Part shown: piece after piece, positions 57,511 through 64,000 of the stretch
Numbering within the stretch: the stretch's first letter is position 1
How the letters are laid out: each line of letters starts with the position of its first letter
Assembly (NCBI GenBank): GCA_958435945.1
Contig: CAUBIC010000001.1
Location: 248,001-312,000, forward strand
Direction: 5' to 3'
DNA from: an uncultured Collinsella sp.
GTDB lineage: Bacteria; Actinomycetota; Coriobacteriia; Coriobacteriales; Coriobacteriaceae
Length of the DNA stretch: 64,000 nucleotides
Position numbers and translations under genes: made by a program
The notes under the pieces: generated by a model
Told to the model about the DNA's origin: nothing
What the model saw: only the letters and a program-made list of their open reading frames with translations
Database searches by the model: none

Positions 57511-57587
57511 GGCGGTGTAGCTCAGTTGGTTAGAGCACACGGTTCATACCCGTGGCGTCACTGGTTCGAATCCAGTCACCGCTACCA
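57511..57587 (+). tRNA. tRNA-Met (anticodon CAU)
   Basis: Seventy-seven bases with CCA. Acceptor GGCGGTG pairs with CACCGCT (one G-U). Anticodon loop TTCATAC gives CAT. Lacks the C1-A72 mismatch of initiator tRNA, so it is elongator Met; a lysidine-modified Ile2 is the other possibility. Confidence 0.9.
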
Positions 57588-57598
57588 TAGGTAACACG

Positions 57599-57629
57599 GT
57601 GGCTTCTCAATAGTATGTTGAGAGGCCAC
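57599..57629 (+). repeat. Inverted repeat between tRNA-Met and tuf
   Basis: GTGGCTTCTCAA (57599-57610) pairs with TTGAGAGGCCAC (57618-57629), one G-U. No U-tract. Probably an RNA-processing hairpin separating tRNAs from tuf mRNA. Confidence 0.55.
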
Positions 57630-57683
57630 TATGGTATAAAGGCAAAGTCCCGTCCGGGGACGACCTGTTTAGAGGAGGGCTTT

Positions 57684-58874
57684 ATGGCCAAAGAGAAGTT
57701 TGAGCGCACTAAGCCGCATGTTAACATCGGCACCATTGGTCACGTCGACCACGGCAAGACCACGCTGACCGCTGCCATCACCAAGGTTCTCTCCGAGACC
57801 GAGGGCTGCAAGGCTGACTTCACTGCGTTCGAGAACATCGACAAGGCTCCCGAGGAGCGCGAGCGCGGCATTACGATCTCCGTCTCCCACGTCGAGTACG
57901 AGACTGCTGCCCGTCACTACGCTCACGTTGACTGCCCGGGCCACGCTGACTACGTCAAGAACATGATCTCCGGTGCTGCTCAGATGGACGGCGCCATCCT
58001 GGTCATCGCCGCTACCGACGGCCCCATGGCTCAGACTCGCGAGCACATCCTGCTCGCCCGTCAGGTCGGCGTTCCCTACATCGTCGTCTTCCTGAACAAG
58101 TGCGACATGGTTGACGATGACGAGCTCATCGACCTCGTCGAGATGGAGACCCGTGAGCTCCTCTCCGAGTACGATTTCCCCGGCGACGACATCCCCGTCA
58201 TCCGTGGTTCCGCTCTGGGCGCTCTCGAGGGCGACGCCAAGTGGATGGACGCCATTCGCGAGCTCATGAAGGCCGTCGACGAGTACATCCCGACGCCTGC
58301 TCGTAACAACGACCTCCCGTTCCTGATGGCCGTTGAGGACGTTATGACCATCTCCGGTCGTGGTACCGTTGCTACTGGCCGTGTCGAGCGCGGTGAGCTC
58401 AAGCTCAACGAGCCCGTCGAGATCGTCGGCATCAAGGATACCCAGAACACCGTCGTTACCGGTATCGAGATGTTCCGTAAGTCCATGGACTTCTGCGAGG
58501 CTGGCGACAACGTCGGTCTGCTGCTCCGCGGCATCAAGCGTGAGGACATCGAGCGCGGCCAGGTTCTCTGCAAGCCCGGTTCGGTTACCCCGCACACCAA
58601 GTTCACCGGCGAGATCTACGTTCTGACCAAGGAGGAGGGCGGCCGTCACACCCCGTTCTTCGATGGTTATCGTCCTCAGTTCTACTTCCGTACCACCGAC
58701 GTTACCGGTACGGTCAAGCTCCCCGAGGGCACCGAGATGGCTATGCCTGGTGACCACATCACCATCGAGGGCGACCTCATCCACCCGATCGCCATGGAGG
58801 AGGGCCTGCGCTTCGCTATCCGCGAGGGTGGCCACACCGTCGGTTCGGGCATCGTCTCCACGATCATTGAGTAA
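57684..58874 (+). CDS. tuf: Elongation factor Tu
   Basis: Encodes 396 residues. GTPase that delivers aminoacyl-tRNA to the ribosome. P-loop GHVDHGKTTL, switch I RGITISVSHVEYET, G3 DCPGHADYVKNM, G4 NKCDMVDD, G5 RGSALGALEG; domains 2 and 3 follow with GRGTVATGRVERG. Start ATG 57684 follows AGAGGAGGG; the open extension to 57615 is leader. It sits after tRNA-Tyr, -Thr and -Met like the E. coli tufB operon. A terminator follows at once. Confidence 0.98.
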   Translation: MAKEKFERTKPHVNIGTIGHVDHGKTTLTAAITKVLSETEGCKADFTAFENIDKAPEERERGITISVSHVEYETAARHYAHVDCPGHADYVKNMISGAAQMDGAILVIAATDGPMAQTREHILLARQVGVPYIVVFLNKCDMVDDDELIDLVEMETRELLSEYDFPGDDIPVIRGSALGALEGDAKWMDAIRELMKAVDEYIPTPARNNDLPFLMAVEDVMTISGRGTVATGRVERGELKLNEPVEIVGIKDTQNTVVTGIEMFRKSMDFCEAGDNVGLLLRGIKREDIERGQVLCKPGSVTPHTKFTGEIYVLTKEEGGRHTPFFDGYRPQFYFRTTDVTGTVKLPEGTEMAMPGDHITIEGDLIHPIAMEEGLRFAIREGGHTVGSGIVSTIIE

Positions 58875-58901
58875 ATTAGCTCTTTGATATAGCTGACTTA
58901 G

Positions 58902-58937
58902 AGAACCCGGCACTTATATGGGTGCCGGGTTCTTTTC
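58902..58937 (+). terminator. Terminator of the tRNA-tuf operon
   Basis: AGAACCCGGCAC / GTGCCGGGTTCT perfect 12-bp stem followed by TTTCTG. Confidence 0.92.
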
Positions 58938-59078
58938 TGCAATGGATATTGAGCCGTTGCTGGTGTCGAGAGGATCGATAATGGTCCTGGATGCACCGTC
59001 GATTAGCTCTCGATGGCTTCATTGATGTGTTCCAAATATGAATGGATCCACCGAGAACCAATTGACTCGAGGTTTTCA

Positions 59079-59108
59079 TTGACAGCACTTACGTGGAGCT
59101 GATAAAGT
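59079..59108 (+). promoter_or_regulatory. Promoter of the rpmG-secE-nusG operon
   Basis: -35 TTGACA (59079-59084), 18-bp spacer, -10 TAAAGT (59103-59108) with a TGA immediately before. Upstream GAGGTTTTC matches the tuf operon promoter. Confidence 0.75.
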
Positions 59109-59153
59109 AACAACTCGTGCCCGTACGGGGCGGAAATGAAAGGTTCAGGATAC

Positions 59154-59303
59154 ATGCGTACTCTAGTTACTCTTGCGTGCACTGAGTGCAAGCGCCGCAA
59201 CTATACGACCACCAAGAACAAGTCGACCATGCCTGATCGTATGGAGATCAAGAAGTATTGCCCCTGGTGCCGTCACCACACGCTGCACAAAGAGACTCGC
59301 TAG
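59154..59303 (+). CDS. rpmG: 50S ribosomal protein L33
   Basis: Encodes 49 residues. MRTLVTLACTECKRRNYTTT at the N-terminus and KKYCPWCRHHTLHKETR at the C-terminus place two CxxC pairs that bind zinc, the zinc-containing (C+) form of L33. Start ATG 59154 is preceded by AAAGGTTCAGG, a weak site. It is followed by tRNA-Trp and secE, the conserved L33-Trp-SecE-NusG order. Confidence 0.92.
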   Translation: MRTLVTLACTECKRRNYTTTKNKSTMPDRMEIKKYCPWCRHHTLHKETR

Positions 59304-59316
59304 TCTCTAGTCACAT

Positions 59317-59392
59317 ACGCCAGTAGTTCAATTGGTAGAGCATCGGTCTCCAAAACCGAGTGTTGAGGGTTCGAGTCCTTCCTGGCGTGCCA
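59317..59392 (+). tRNA. tRNA-Trp (anticodon CCA)
   Basis: Seventy-six bases with CCA. Acceptor ACGCCAG pairs with CTGGCGT; anticodon loop CTCCAAA gives CCA; T-arm AGGGTTCGAGTCCTT. Confidence 0.95.
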
Positions 59393-59401
59393 GTCATTAT
59401 T

Positions 59402-59434
59402 CCGTAAGCTCCCACTTGGGGGCTTACGGTTTAC
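59402..59434 (+). terminator. Hairpin between tRNA-Trp and secE
   Basis: CCGTAAGC / GCTTACGG with inner CCC/GGG pairs, then TTTACTC. Weak terminator or processing site; secE lacks an obvious own promoter after it. Confidence 0.6.
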
Positions 59435-59468
59435 TCATGTATAAGCGCATTGCGCGGAGGTAACCCAA

Positions 59469-59807
59469 ATGGCCAACAAGAAGAACAAGAAGAAGGCTCA
59501 GCAGCCGGCACCTGCCAACAAAGCTGCCGCCAACTCCAAGGTTGAGGCCAAGAAGGCCGTTGCCAAGAAGAACGAGAAGGCTGCGAAGTCCAAGAAGAAC
59601 GAGAAGCCTGGTTTCTTCGCCCGCACCAAGAAGTATTTCGCTTCGGTCAAGTCCGAGATGAAGCGTGTCACGTGGCCCGATAAGAAGGAGCTCGTGAACT
59701 ACTCGGTTGTCGTTTGCGCTTCTCTGATCGTCGTCGGCGTCGTCATCGCTCTGCTCGATGCTGGCTTTGGCGAGGCTCTTGCTCTGTTCTCTGGATTGAG
59801 GGGCTAA
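59469..59807 (+). CDS. secE: Preprotein translocase subunit SecE
   Basis: Encodes 112 residues. Lys/Ala-rich N-terminus of about 60 residues (AEAKKAVAKKNEKAAKSKKN), then the SecE core FFARTKKYFASVKSEMKRVT and WPDKKELVNYSVVVCASLIV with one membrane helix. SecE clamps SecY in the translocon. GCGGAGGT precedes the ATG. The N-terminal extension is longer than in E. coli-type single-helix SecE but common in high-GC Gram-positives. Confidence 0.93.
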   Translation: MANKKNKKKAQQPAPANKAAANSKVEAKKAVAKKNEKAAKSKKNEKPGFFARTKKYFASVKSEMKRVTWPDKKELVNYSVVVCASLIVVGVVIALLDAGFGEALALFSGLRG

Positions 59808-59810
59808 ACC

Positions 59811-60347
59811 ATGTCTAAGCGTTGGTACGTCGTTCACACTTACTCTGGATACGAGAACCGCGTTAAGTCCGATCTCGAGCATCGCATCGAGACTATGGGC
59901 ATGCAGGACCGTATCTTTGATATCGAGATTCCTATGGAGCGCGTCACCGAGATTAAAGAGGGTGGCAAGCGTGAGACCAAGGATTCCAAGATTTTCCCGG
60001 GTTATGTCCTGGTCCGCATGGAGATGGATGACGATGCTTGGACGTGTGTTCGTAACACGCCTGGCGTCACCGGTTTCCTAGGCGGCAACGGCAAGCCCGC
60101 TCCGCTTTCCCGCGACGAGTACAACAAGATGACTCGTCGTCCCGGTAAGGGCGATTCGCCCAAGCGCACCTCGGTTGATATTGAGGTCGGTACGTCCGTC
60201 CGCGTCACCGATGGCCCGCTTACCGACTTTGATGGCAAGGTCTCCGAGGTTAACACCGAGGCTGGCAAGCTCAAGGTCACGCTGATGATCTTTGGCCGCG
60301 AGACGCCGGTCGAGCTCGACTTTAACCAGGTCGCTGTCATCGCTTAA
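59811..60347 (+). CDS. nusG: Transcription termination/antitermination factor NusG
   Basis: Encodes 178 residues. NGN domain: KRWYVVHTYSGYENRVKSDL, IFPGYVLVRMEMDDDAWTCV, then a linker and the C-terminal KOW domain (GTSVRVTDGPLTDFDGKVSE). NusG binds RNA polymerase and couples it to Rho or the ribosome. Four bases after secE; classical secE-nusG pair. Confidence 0.96.
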   Translation: MSKRWYVVHTYSGYENRVKSDLEHRIETMGMQDRIFDIEIPMERVTEIKEGGKRETKDSKIFPGYVLVRMEMDDDAWTCVRNTPGVTGFLGGNGKPAPLSRDEYNKMTRRPGKGDSPKRTSVDIEVGTSVRVTDGPLTDFDGKVSEVNTEAGKLKVTLMIFGRETPVELDFNQVAVIA

Positions 60348-60467
60348 GTTTTCGTCCGTTCGCGCGAGCGTGCTTCTTCTGTGACTGCTCATCTCAGGAG
60401 TGCTTCTAACACGTGCGTGCTTACGATATAGCAAGTACTTCACACTCGTGATTCGAAAGGAATGACC

Positions 60468-60896
60468 ATGGCTGAGAAGAAGGTTGCCAACGTCATTAAG
60501 CTCCAGATTCCTGCTGGTGCAGCTAACCCCGCTCCTCCCGTCGGCCCCGCCCTGGGCGCTGCTGGCGTGAACATCATGCAGTTCTGCCAGGCCTTTAACG
60601 CCGAGACGCAGGACAAGAAGGGCGACATCATCCCCGTTGAGATCTCTGTCTACGAGGATAAGTCCTTCTCCTTCATCACCAAGACCCCGCCGGCGGCTCA
60701 CCTCATCAAGAAGGAGCTGAACCTCAAGTCTGGTTCCGCTAAGCCCCAGGCCGACAAGGTTGGTCAGCTCTCCCAGGAGCAGCTCACCAAGATCGCCGAG
60801 ATCAAGATGCCGGACCTCAATGCCAACGACATTGACGCCGCCAAGAAGATCATCGCCGGTACCGCCCGTTCCATGGGCGTCACCATCGCTGAGTAG
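60468..60896 (+). CDS. rplK: 50S ribosomal protein L11
   Basis: Encodes 142 residues. AEKKVANVIKLQIPAGAANP, PPVGPALGAAGVNIMQFCQA and the RNA-binding C-domain GTARSMGVTIAE are typical. Binds 23S rRNA at the GTPase centre. ATG 60468 is chosen over 60462 because GAAAGG ends seven bases before it. Co-transcribed with rplA. Confidence 0.95.
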   Translation: MAEKKVANVIKLQIPAGAANPAPPVGPALGAAGVNIMQFCQAFNAETQDKKGDIIPVEISVYEDKSFSFITKTPPAAHLIKKELNLKSGSAKPQADKVGQLSQEQLTKIAEIKMPDLNANDIDAAKKIIAGTARSMGVTIAE

Positions 60897-60914
60897 CGAT
60901 TTCTTATGGTAACG

Positions 60915-60940
60915 ACGGGTGCTCCGATCGGGGCGCCCGT
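60915..60940 (+). other. Hairpin between rplK and rplA
   Basis: ACGGGTGCTCCG / CGGGGCGCCCGT stem with G-U pairs and loop AT, no U-tract after it. May be the site where excess L1 controls its own operon; inference only. Confidence 0.4.
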
Positions 60941-61013
60941 TAAATGTGTGCAATAGGGCACACGATACGATGTGGGAGGGCTCACGCCCGTTTAACCACA
61001 GGAGGTAATGCAC

Positions 61014-61721
61014 ATGGCTAAGCATGGTAAGAGCTATAACGCCGCTGCCGAGAAGATCGACCGCGCCACGCTCTACACCCCCCTTCAGGCTGCCAAGCTC
61101 ATCAAGGAGCTCGACACCGCCAAGTTCGACGAGACCGTCGAGGCCCACTTCCGTCTGGGCATCGATACTCGTAAGGCTGACCAGAACATCCGTGGTTCCA
61201 TCTCCCTGCCCCACGGCACCGGCAAGACCGTTCGTGTTGCCGTCTTCGCCGAGGGCGAGAAGGCCCGCGAGGCTGAGGCTGCCGGCGCCGACATCATCGG
61301 TTCCGACGAGCTCGTCGCCCAGATCCAGAAGGGCGAGATCAACTTCGACGCCGCTATCGCTACGCCGAACATGATGGCCAAGGTTGGCCGCATCGGTAAG
61401 ATCCTTGGTCCCCGTGGCCTCATGCCGAACCCCAAGCTCGGCACCGTGACCATGGACGTCGCCAAGATGGTCTCCGAGCTCAAGGCTGGCCGCGTTGAGT
61501 ACCGCGCCGACCGCTACGGCATCTGCCACGTGCCCCTGGGCAAGAAGTCCTTCTCTGAGCAGCAGCTCGTCGAGAACTACGCTGCCCTGTACACTGAGAT
61601 CCTGCGCGTCAAGCCCTCTTCTGCTAAGGGCAAGTATGTCAAGTCCATCTCCGTGTCTTCCACCATGGGCCCTGGCGTCAAGGTCGATCCCGCTGTCCAG
61701 CGTGACTTCCTGGCTGAGTAA
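61014..61721 (+). CDS. rplA: 50S ribosomal protein L1
   Basis: Encodes 235 residues. HGKSYNAAAEKIDRATLYTP, EAHFRLGIDTRKADQNIRGS, GKILGPRGLMPNPKLGTVTM and the C-terminal SSTMGPGVKVD are family signatures. Forms the mobile L1 stalk and represses the L11-L1 mRNA. ATG 61014 has GGAGG eight bases upstream; ATG 61008 is only two bases from it. rplJ and rplL do not follow, unlike in most bacteria. Confidence 0.95.
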   Translation: MAKHGKSYNAAAEKIDRATLYTPLQAAKLIKELDTAKFDETVEAHFRLGIDTRKADQNIRGSISLPHGTGKTVRVAVFAEGEKAREAEAAGADIIGSDELVAQIQKGEINFDAAIATPNMMAKVGRIGKILGPRGLMPNPKLGTVTMDVAKMVSELKAGRVEYRADRYGICHVPLGKKSFSEQQLVENYAALYTEILRVKPSSAKGKYVKSISVSSTMGPGVKVDPAVQRDFLAE

Positions 61722-61757
61722 CTGCTAGTTACTGCCTGATCAAAGCAAGCATTGCTA

Positions 61758-61796
61758 AAGAAACCCGGTTCTGCCTTGTGCAGGACCGGGTTTCTT
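61758..61796 (+). terminator. Terminator of the L11-L1 operon
   Basis: AAGAAACCCGGT / ACCGGGTTTCTT stem with TGC/GCA inner pairs; T-rich right arm ends the transcript. Confidence 0.85.
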
Positions 61797-61809
61797 GCTA
61801 TCGCGTCAA

Positions 61810-61848
61810 AACCACCACAAAGGGGACGGTGTCCCCTTTGTGGTGGTT
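61810..61848. repeat. Perfect 18-bp inverted repeat (REP-like)
   Basis: AACCACCACAAAGGGGAC (61810-61827) and its exact complement (61831-61848) around GGT. The right arm overlaps the stop codon of the phosphoesterase gene. Centre GGGGACGGTGTCCCC resembles short palindromes often tied to REP-associated transposases. Confidence 0.75.
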
Positions 61849-62557
61849 ACCAGGGTGTTCTGGCTGTTGAGGACTCGATGGCATCATGGCGTTTGAGCTC
61901 GCGGCGCATGGTTTGCGAATTGAGCCAGGCTGCCTGCCAGCCACGGATGGGGTAGCGCGTCTGATCGAGCTCAAACTGCGTATAGCCGCAGGCGTTGATG
62001 ATCGTTGCCCCGCATGCGTGCTGACGCACACGTTGAAAGTCGCGACCATAGCATTGGTGCACATGCCCGTGCACCATGTAGTCGGGGCTCCAGGATTCGA
62101 GCGCTGTGTTAAAGCATTCGAATCCTCGATGTGGCAGATCGTCCAGATCGCCCATGCCGGCGGCGGGTGCATGGGTAAGCAGAATGTCGCACCCGCCGAC
62201 CATCCTAACCTTACGCGATAACTTACGCATGCGCTTGGACATCTCGCGTTCGGTGTACATGTTGGCGCCGTCGCGATAACGCATGGACCCGCCAAGGCCT
62301 GCAATGCGAATCCCTCGGTACGTGTACACGCTGTCTTCTACGCAGATACATCCGCCCGGTGCATGACGTGCGTAGCGGTCATCGTGATTGCCGCGCACGT
62401 AGATGAGCGGTTTGTTGATGACCGTAACCAAAAACTCAAGATAGTCCGGGTCCAGATCGCCGGCGGACAAAATCAGGTCGACTCCCTCAAAGCGTTCCTT
62501 GCGAAAGCACTCCCAAAGGCATCGTTCTTCGGTATCGGCTATGGCAAGGATTTTCAT
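61847..62557 (-). CDS. Calcineurin-type metallophosphoesterase
   Basis: Encodes 236 residues. Metal motifs: KILAIADTEER (first Asp, with T in place of the usual His), ILSAGDLDPDYLE, YVRGNHDDRY, ILLTHAPAAGMG and VHGHVHQCYG. The missing histidine of the first D-x-H motif is unusual and may alter the dimetal site. Cytosolic phosphatase or phosphodiesterase of unknown substrate. Its start overlaps the stop of the BMP gene (ATGA), so they form an operon. Confidence 0.88.
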   Translation of the reverse strand: MKILAIADTEERCLWECFRKERFEGVDLILSAGDLDPDYLEFLVTVINKPLIYVRGNHDDRYARHAPGGCICVEDSVYTYRGIRIAGLGGSMRYRDGANMYTEREMSKRMRKLSRKVRMVGGCDILLTHAPAAGMGDLDDLPHRGFECFNTALESWSPDYMVHGHVHQCYGRDFQRVRQHACGATIINACGYTQFELDQTRYPIRGWQAAWLNSQTMRRELKRHDAIESSTARTPW

Positions 62558-64000
62558 AGGGCAGGGACTTTCGGCTCATCGTCGAGCTGCGGAATGGTGC
62601 CTACCACGTTGTCCGCCAGCCAATTCATCTCGACAATCTGCGTGCTCGGAAGCGGAGGGAAGCCTTCGATCTGTACCACGCCGTTCTGGCTGTGGAGCTC
62701 GCCGCCAAAGGGGTTGATGGATCCCTCAACAATGCCGTTGCGGAGCAACTGCACGAGTTTGCGCGTTTGGTAGGGTAGGCCCGGAGCGTAACGGATGTCG
62801 ATAACGCCGGAGCTCATGCCATACCAGTAGTTGACAGCGCGCACTTGGTTGTCGTCGCTGGTCTCGTCCCACGTGCCGTGAAGAAGGCTGCGAACGATGA
62901 GCTCGTAGTAACGGCCCCAGTTCCATACGGGCATGGCGATGCCGGTGACTTTGCCGTCGACCAAGCGGTGAAGCCCGTAGGCCGTTGGGTCTTCGAGCGA
63001 CTTTGACATGTCAGCGCCGGTCATGACGCTTACGCCTTCGCGGCACATGGCTTCGGCAAGACCACCGGCGGGAACATCGCCCCAGGTGAGGATGACCTGC
63101 GCGCGGGGGTCGAGCAGCGAGGCACCGATGGCAAAGGCATTGATCTCGCTGAGTGCGCCCGAGGCGAAGACCGACGCGTGGTAACCGATGCGGTGGTTGT
63201 CCGCCATGCTGGCGGCAAGGGCGCCCAGGAGAAACTTGGCCTCGTACATCTTGCCAAAGTATGAACGGACGCTTTGATGGGGAAGGCCGATAGAGCAGTT
63301 AAGGAACCGAACCCGGGGATACTCAACGGCAGCCCTGAGCGTGTATTCCATCAGGCGGTGCGAGGTCGAGAAGATGACGTTATCTCCATGTTTGACAGCC
63401 GTTTCCACGGCGGCGTAGAACACATCCGGATCGTGACAGTCCTCGAACGCCTCGGTGCGCACGATACCGCCAAAGTGCTCATCGAGATACTGACGCCCTT
63501 GGTCGTGCAGGCTGTCCCAGCTCGACGTCGCACAGGGGAACTCATGCATAAAGGCGATGCGCAGGGGGTTGGCCGTCGAGTAGACGGTCTTGCCCATAAA
63601 GAAGTTGAGCACGCCAGCGGTGGACTTGGCGGGCGTTTCTTCCTCGTCGACGCTCGGTGCTTCGACAAGATCGACCTTGTCCTCGTCATTTTTGCCGGCA
63701 ATGACCAGCTCGCGCCAAATCTTGCACAGGCGGTTTACGACGATATCCGTCGGCGTATCCAGCAGGCGGTCCTGGTTGTACACATTGAGGTACACGAGCA
63801 TGGCGTCGGCAGGCGTAATGTCCAGGTGGTCGCCGCCTGCGCGAAGGTAGGCGCGCTTAAAGAGCAGGAAGGTGTGGCGCAGGTAGTCGACCTTTTTCTG
63901 CGGCCATTTTTCGATAAGGTTCTGACCGAGCATCTTGGCGAGCGTTTCGTAGCTTCCCTCACGCGAGAACTCGATCTCGTATAGGGGGCAGACGCGCCAA
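62554..64000 (-). CDS. BMP/PnrA-family binding protein, N-terminus outside the window
   Basis: At least 482 residues visible; the frame is open to the window edge, so the start is not seen (an internal Met at 63933 is unlikely to be the true start). The C-terminal ~330 residues are the BMP/Med domain (LRIAFMHEFPCATSSWDSLH, IFSTSHRLMEYTLRAAVEYP, VRSYFGKMYEAKFLLGALAA, GVSVMTGADMSKS, GIAMPVWNWGRYYEL), which binds nucleosides in known members. An unusual N-terminal helical part precedes it where a lipoprotein signal would normally stand next to the domain. Whether it is a surface lipoprotein or a cytosolic sensor cannot be told here. Coupled to the phosphoesterase downstream. Confidence 0.78.
   Translation of the reverse strand, partial: WRVCPLYEIEFSREGSYETLAKMLGQNLIEKWPQKKVDYLRHTFLLFKRAYLRAGGDHLDITPADAMLVYLNVYNQDRLLDTPTDIVVNRLCKIWRELVIAGKNDEDKVDLVEAPSVDEEETPAKSTAGVLNFFMGKTVYSTANPLRIAFMHEFPCATSSWDSLHDQGRQYLDEHFGGIVRTEAFEDCHDPDVFYAAVETAVKHGDNVIFSTSHRLMEYTLRAAVEYPRVRFLNCSIGLPHQSVRSYFGKMYEAKFLLGALAASMADNHRIGYHASVFASGALSEINAFAIGASLLDPRAQVILTWGDVPAGGLAEAMCREGVSVMTGADMSKSLEDPTAYGLHRLVDGKVTGIAMPVWNWGRYYELIVRSLLHGTWDETSDDNQVRAVNYWYGMSSGVIDIRYAPGLPYQTRKLVQLLRNGIVEGSINPFGGELHSQNGVVQIEGFPPLPSTQIVEMNWLADNVVGTIPQLDDEPKVPAL

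Noticed and set aside
1..64000. CRISPR array
   Set aside because: No series of short direct repeats with regular unique spacers was seen, and no cas gene.

Overview
The window is about 64 kb of roughly 60 percent GC chromosome from a Gram-positive, obligately heterotrophic gut-type actinobacterium. The mixture of features (murI-murE type wall genes, no outer-membrane genes, high-GC codon use, FMN- and Mn-riboswitches of Gram-positive style, a giant BadF/HgdB-type activase-dehydratase protein, ThrE exporter, DisA, NYN nuclease next to rlmB, veg-ispE pair) fits a Coriobacteriia member, most likely Collinsella; that name is inference from gene content, not from a database match.

Layout, left to right. 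1-2.6 kb: a ~200-bp palindromic element, then groES-groEL. 2.6-4.6 kb: an unassigned TerB-like 645-aa protein. 4.7-9.2 kb: a riboflavin-uptake module made of an FMN riboswitch, RibU, a fused EcfA1-EcfA2 ATPase, EcfT and two flavin split-barrel proteins. 9.4-14.3 kb: arginine biosynthesis argC-J-B-D. 14.4-15.1 kb: a MITE-like inverted repeat and a tandem duplication abutting tRNA-Val. 15.2-17.0 kb: asnB on the minus strand. 17.4-22.8 kb: a Mur ligase, a HAD phosphatase, murI, rph, rdgB, dtd. 23-27.4 kb: veg-ispE, tRNA-Pro, tatA, greA and a lysyl-tRNA synthetase carrying a C-terminal tRNA-binding domain. 27.5-29.0 kb: an IS110/IS1111-type insertion sequence of much higher GC. 29.3-31.7 kb: two membrane proteins (ThrE exporter, DUF2798-like). 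32-37.1 kb: a 1479-aa BadF/HgdB-like protein and its TetR-family regulator with a matching operator. 37.3-42.5 kb: clpC, a RelB-PIN toxin-antitoxin pair, pepD. 42.6-44.5 kb: a hipBA locus whose hipA is broken by one in-frame stop codon. 44.6-45.3 kb: mntP under a yybP-ykoY Mn riboswitch. 45.5-51.0 kb: the disA-ispD-ispF-cysS-rlmB-yacP operon. 51.0-52.4 kb: a single-chain HTH-HipA kinase with a clustered operator. 52.5-57.0 kb: tRNA-Thr, structured repeats and a beta-glucoside PTS/GH1/RpiR island. 57.2-61.7 kb: the tRNA(Tyr,Thr,Met)-tuf and rpmG-tRNA-Trp-secE-nusG-rplK-rplA translation cluster. 61.8-64 kb: a phosphoesterase and a BMP-family binding protein cut by the window edge.

How the parts fit. 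Core housekeeping (chaperonin, arginine, cell wall, isoprenoid, translation, c-di-AMP) alternates with accessory inserts of lower GC or odd composition: the TerB-like gene, the IS element, three growth-arrest-type modules (RelB-PIN, HipBA, HTH-HipA) and the PTS island. Many intergenic gaps hold perfect or near-perfect inverted repeats, several of which overlap promoters of genes encoding a DNA-binding protein and so look like autoregulatory operators. No CRISPR array, prophage, rRNA operon or replication origin was seen.
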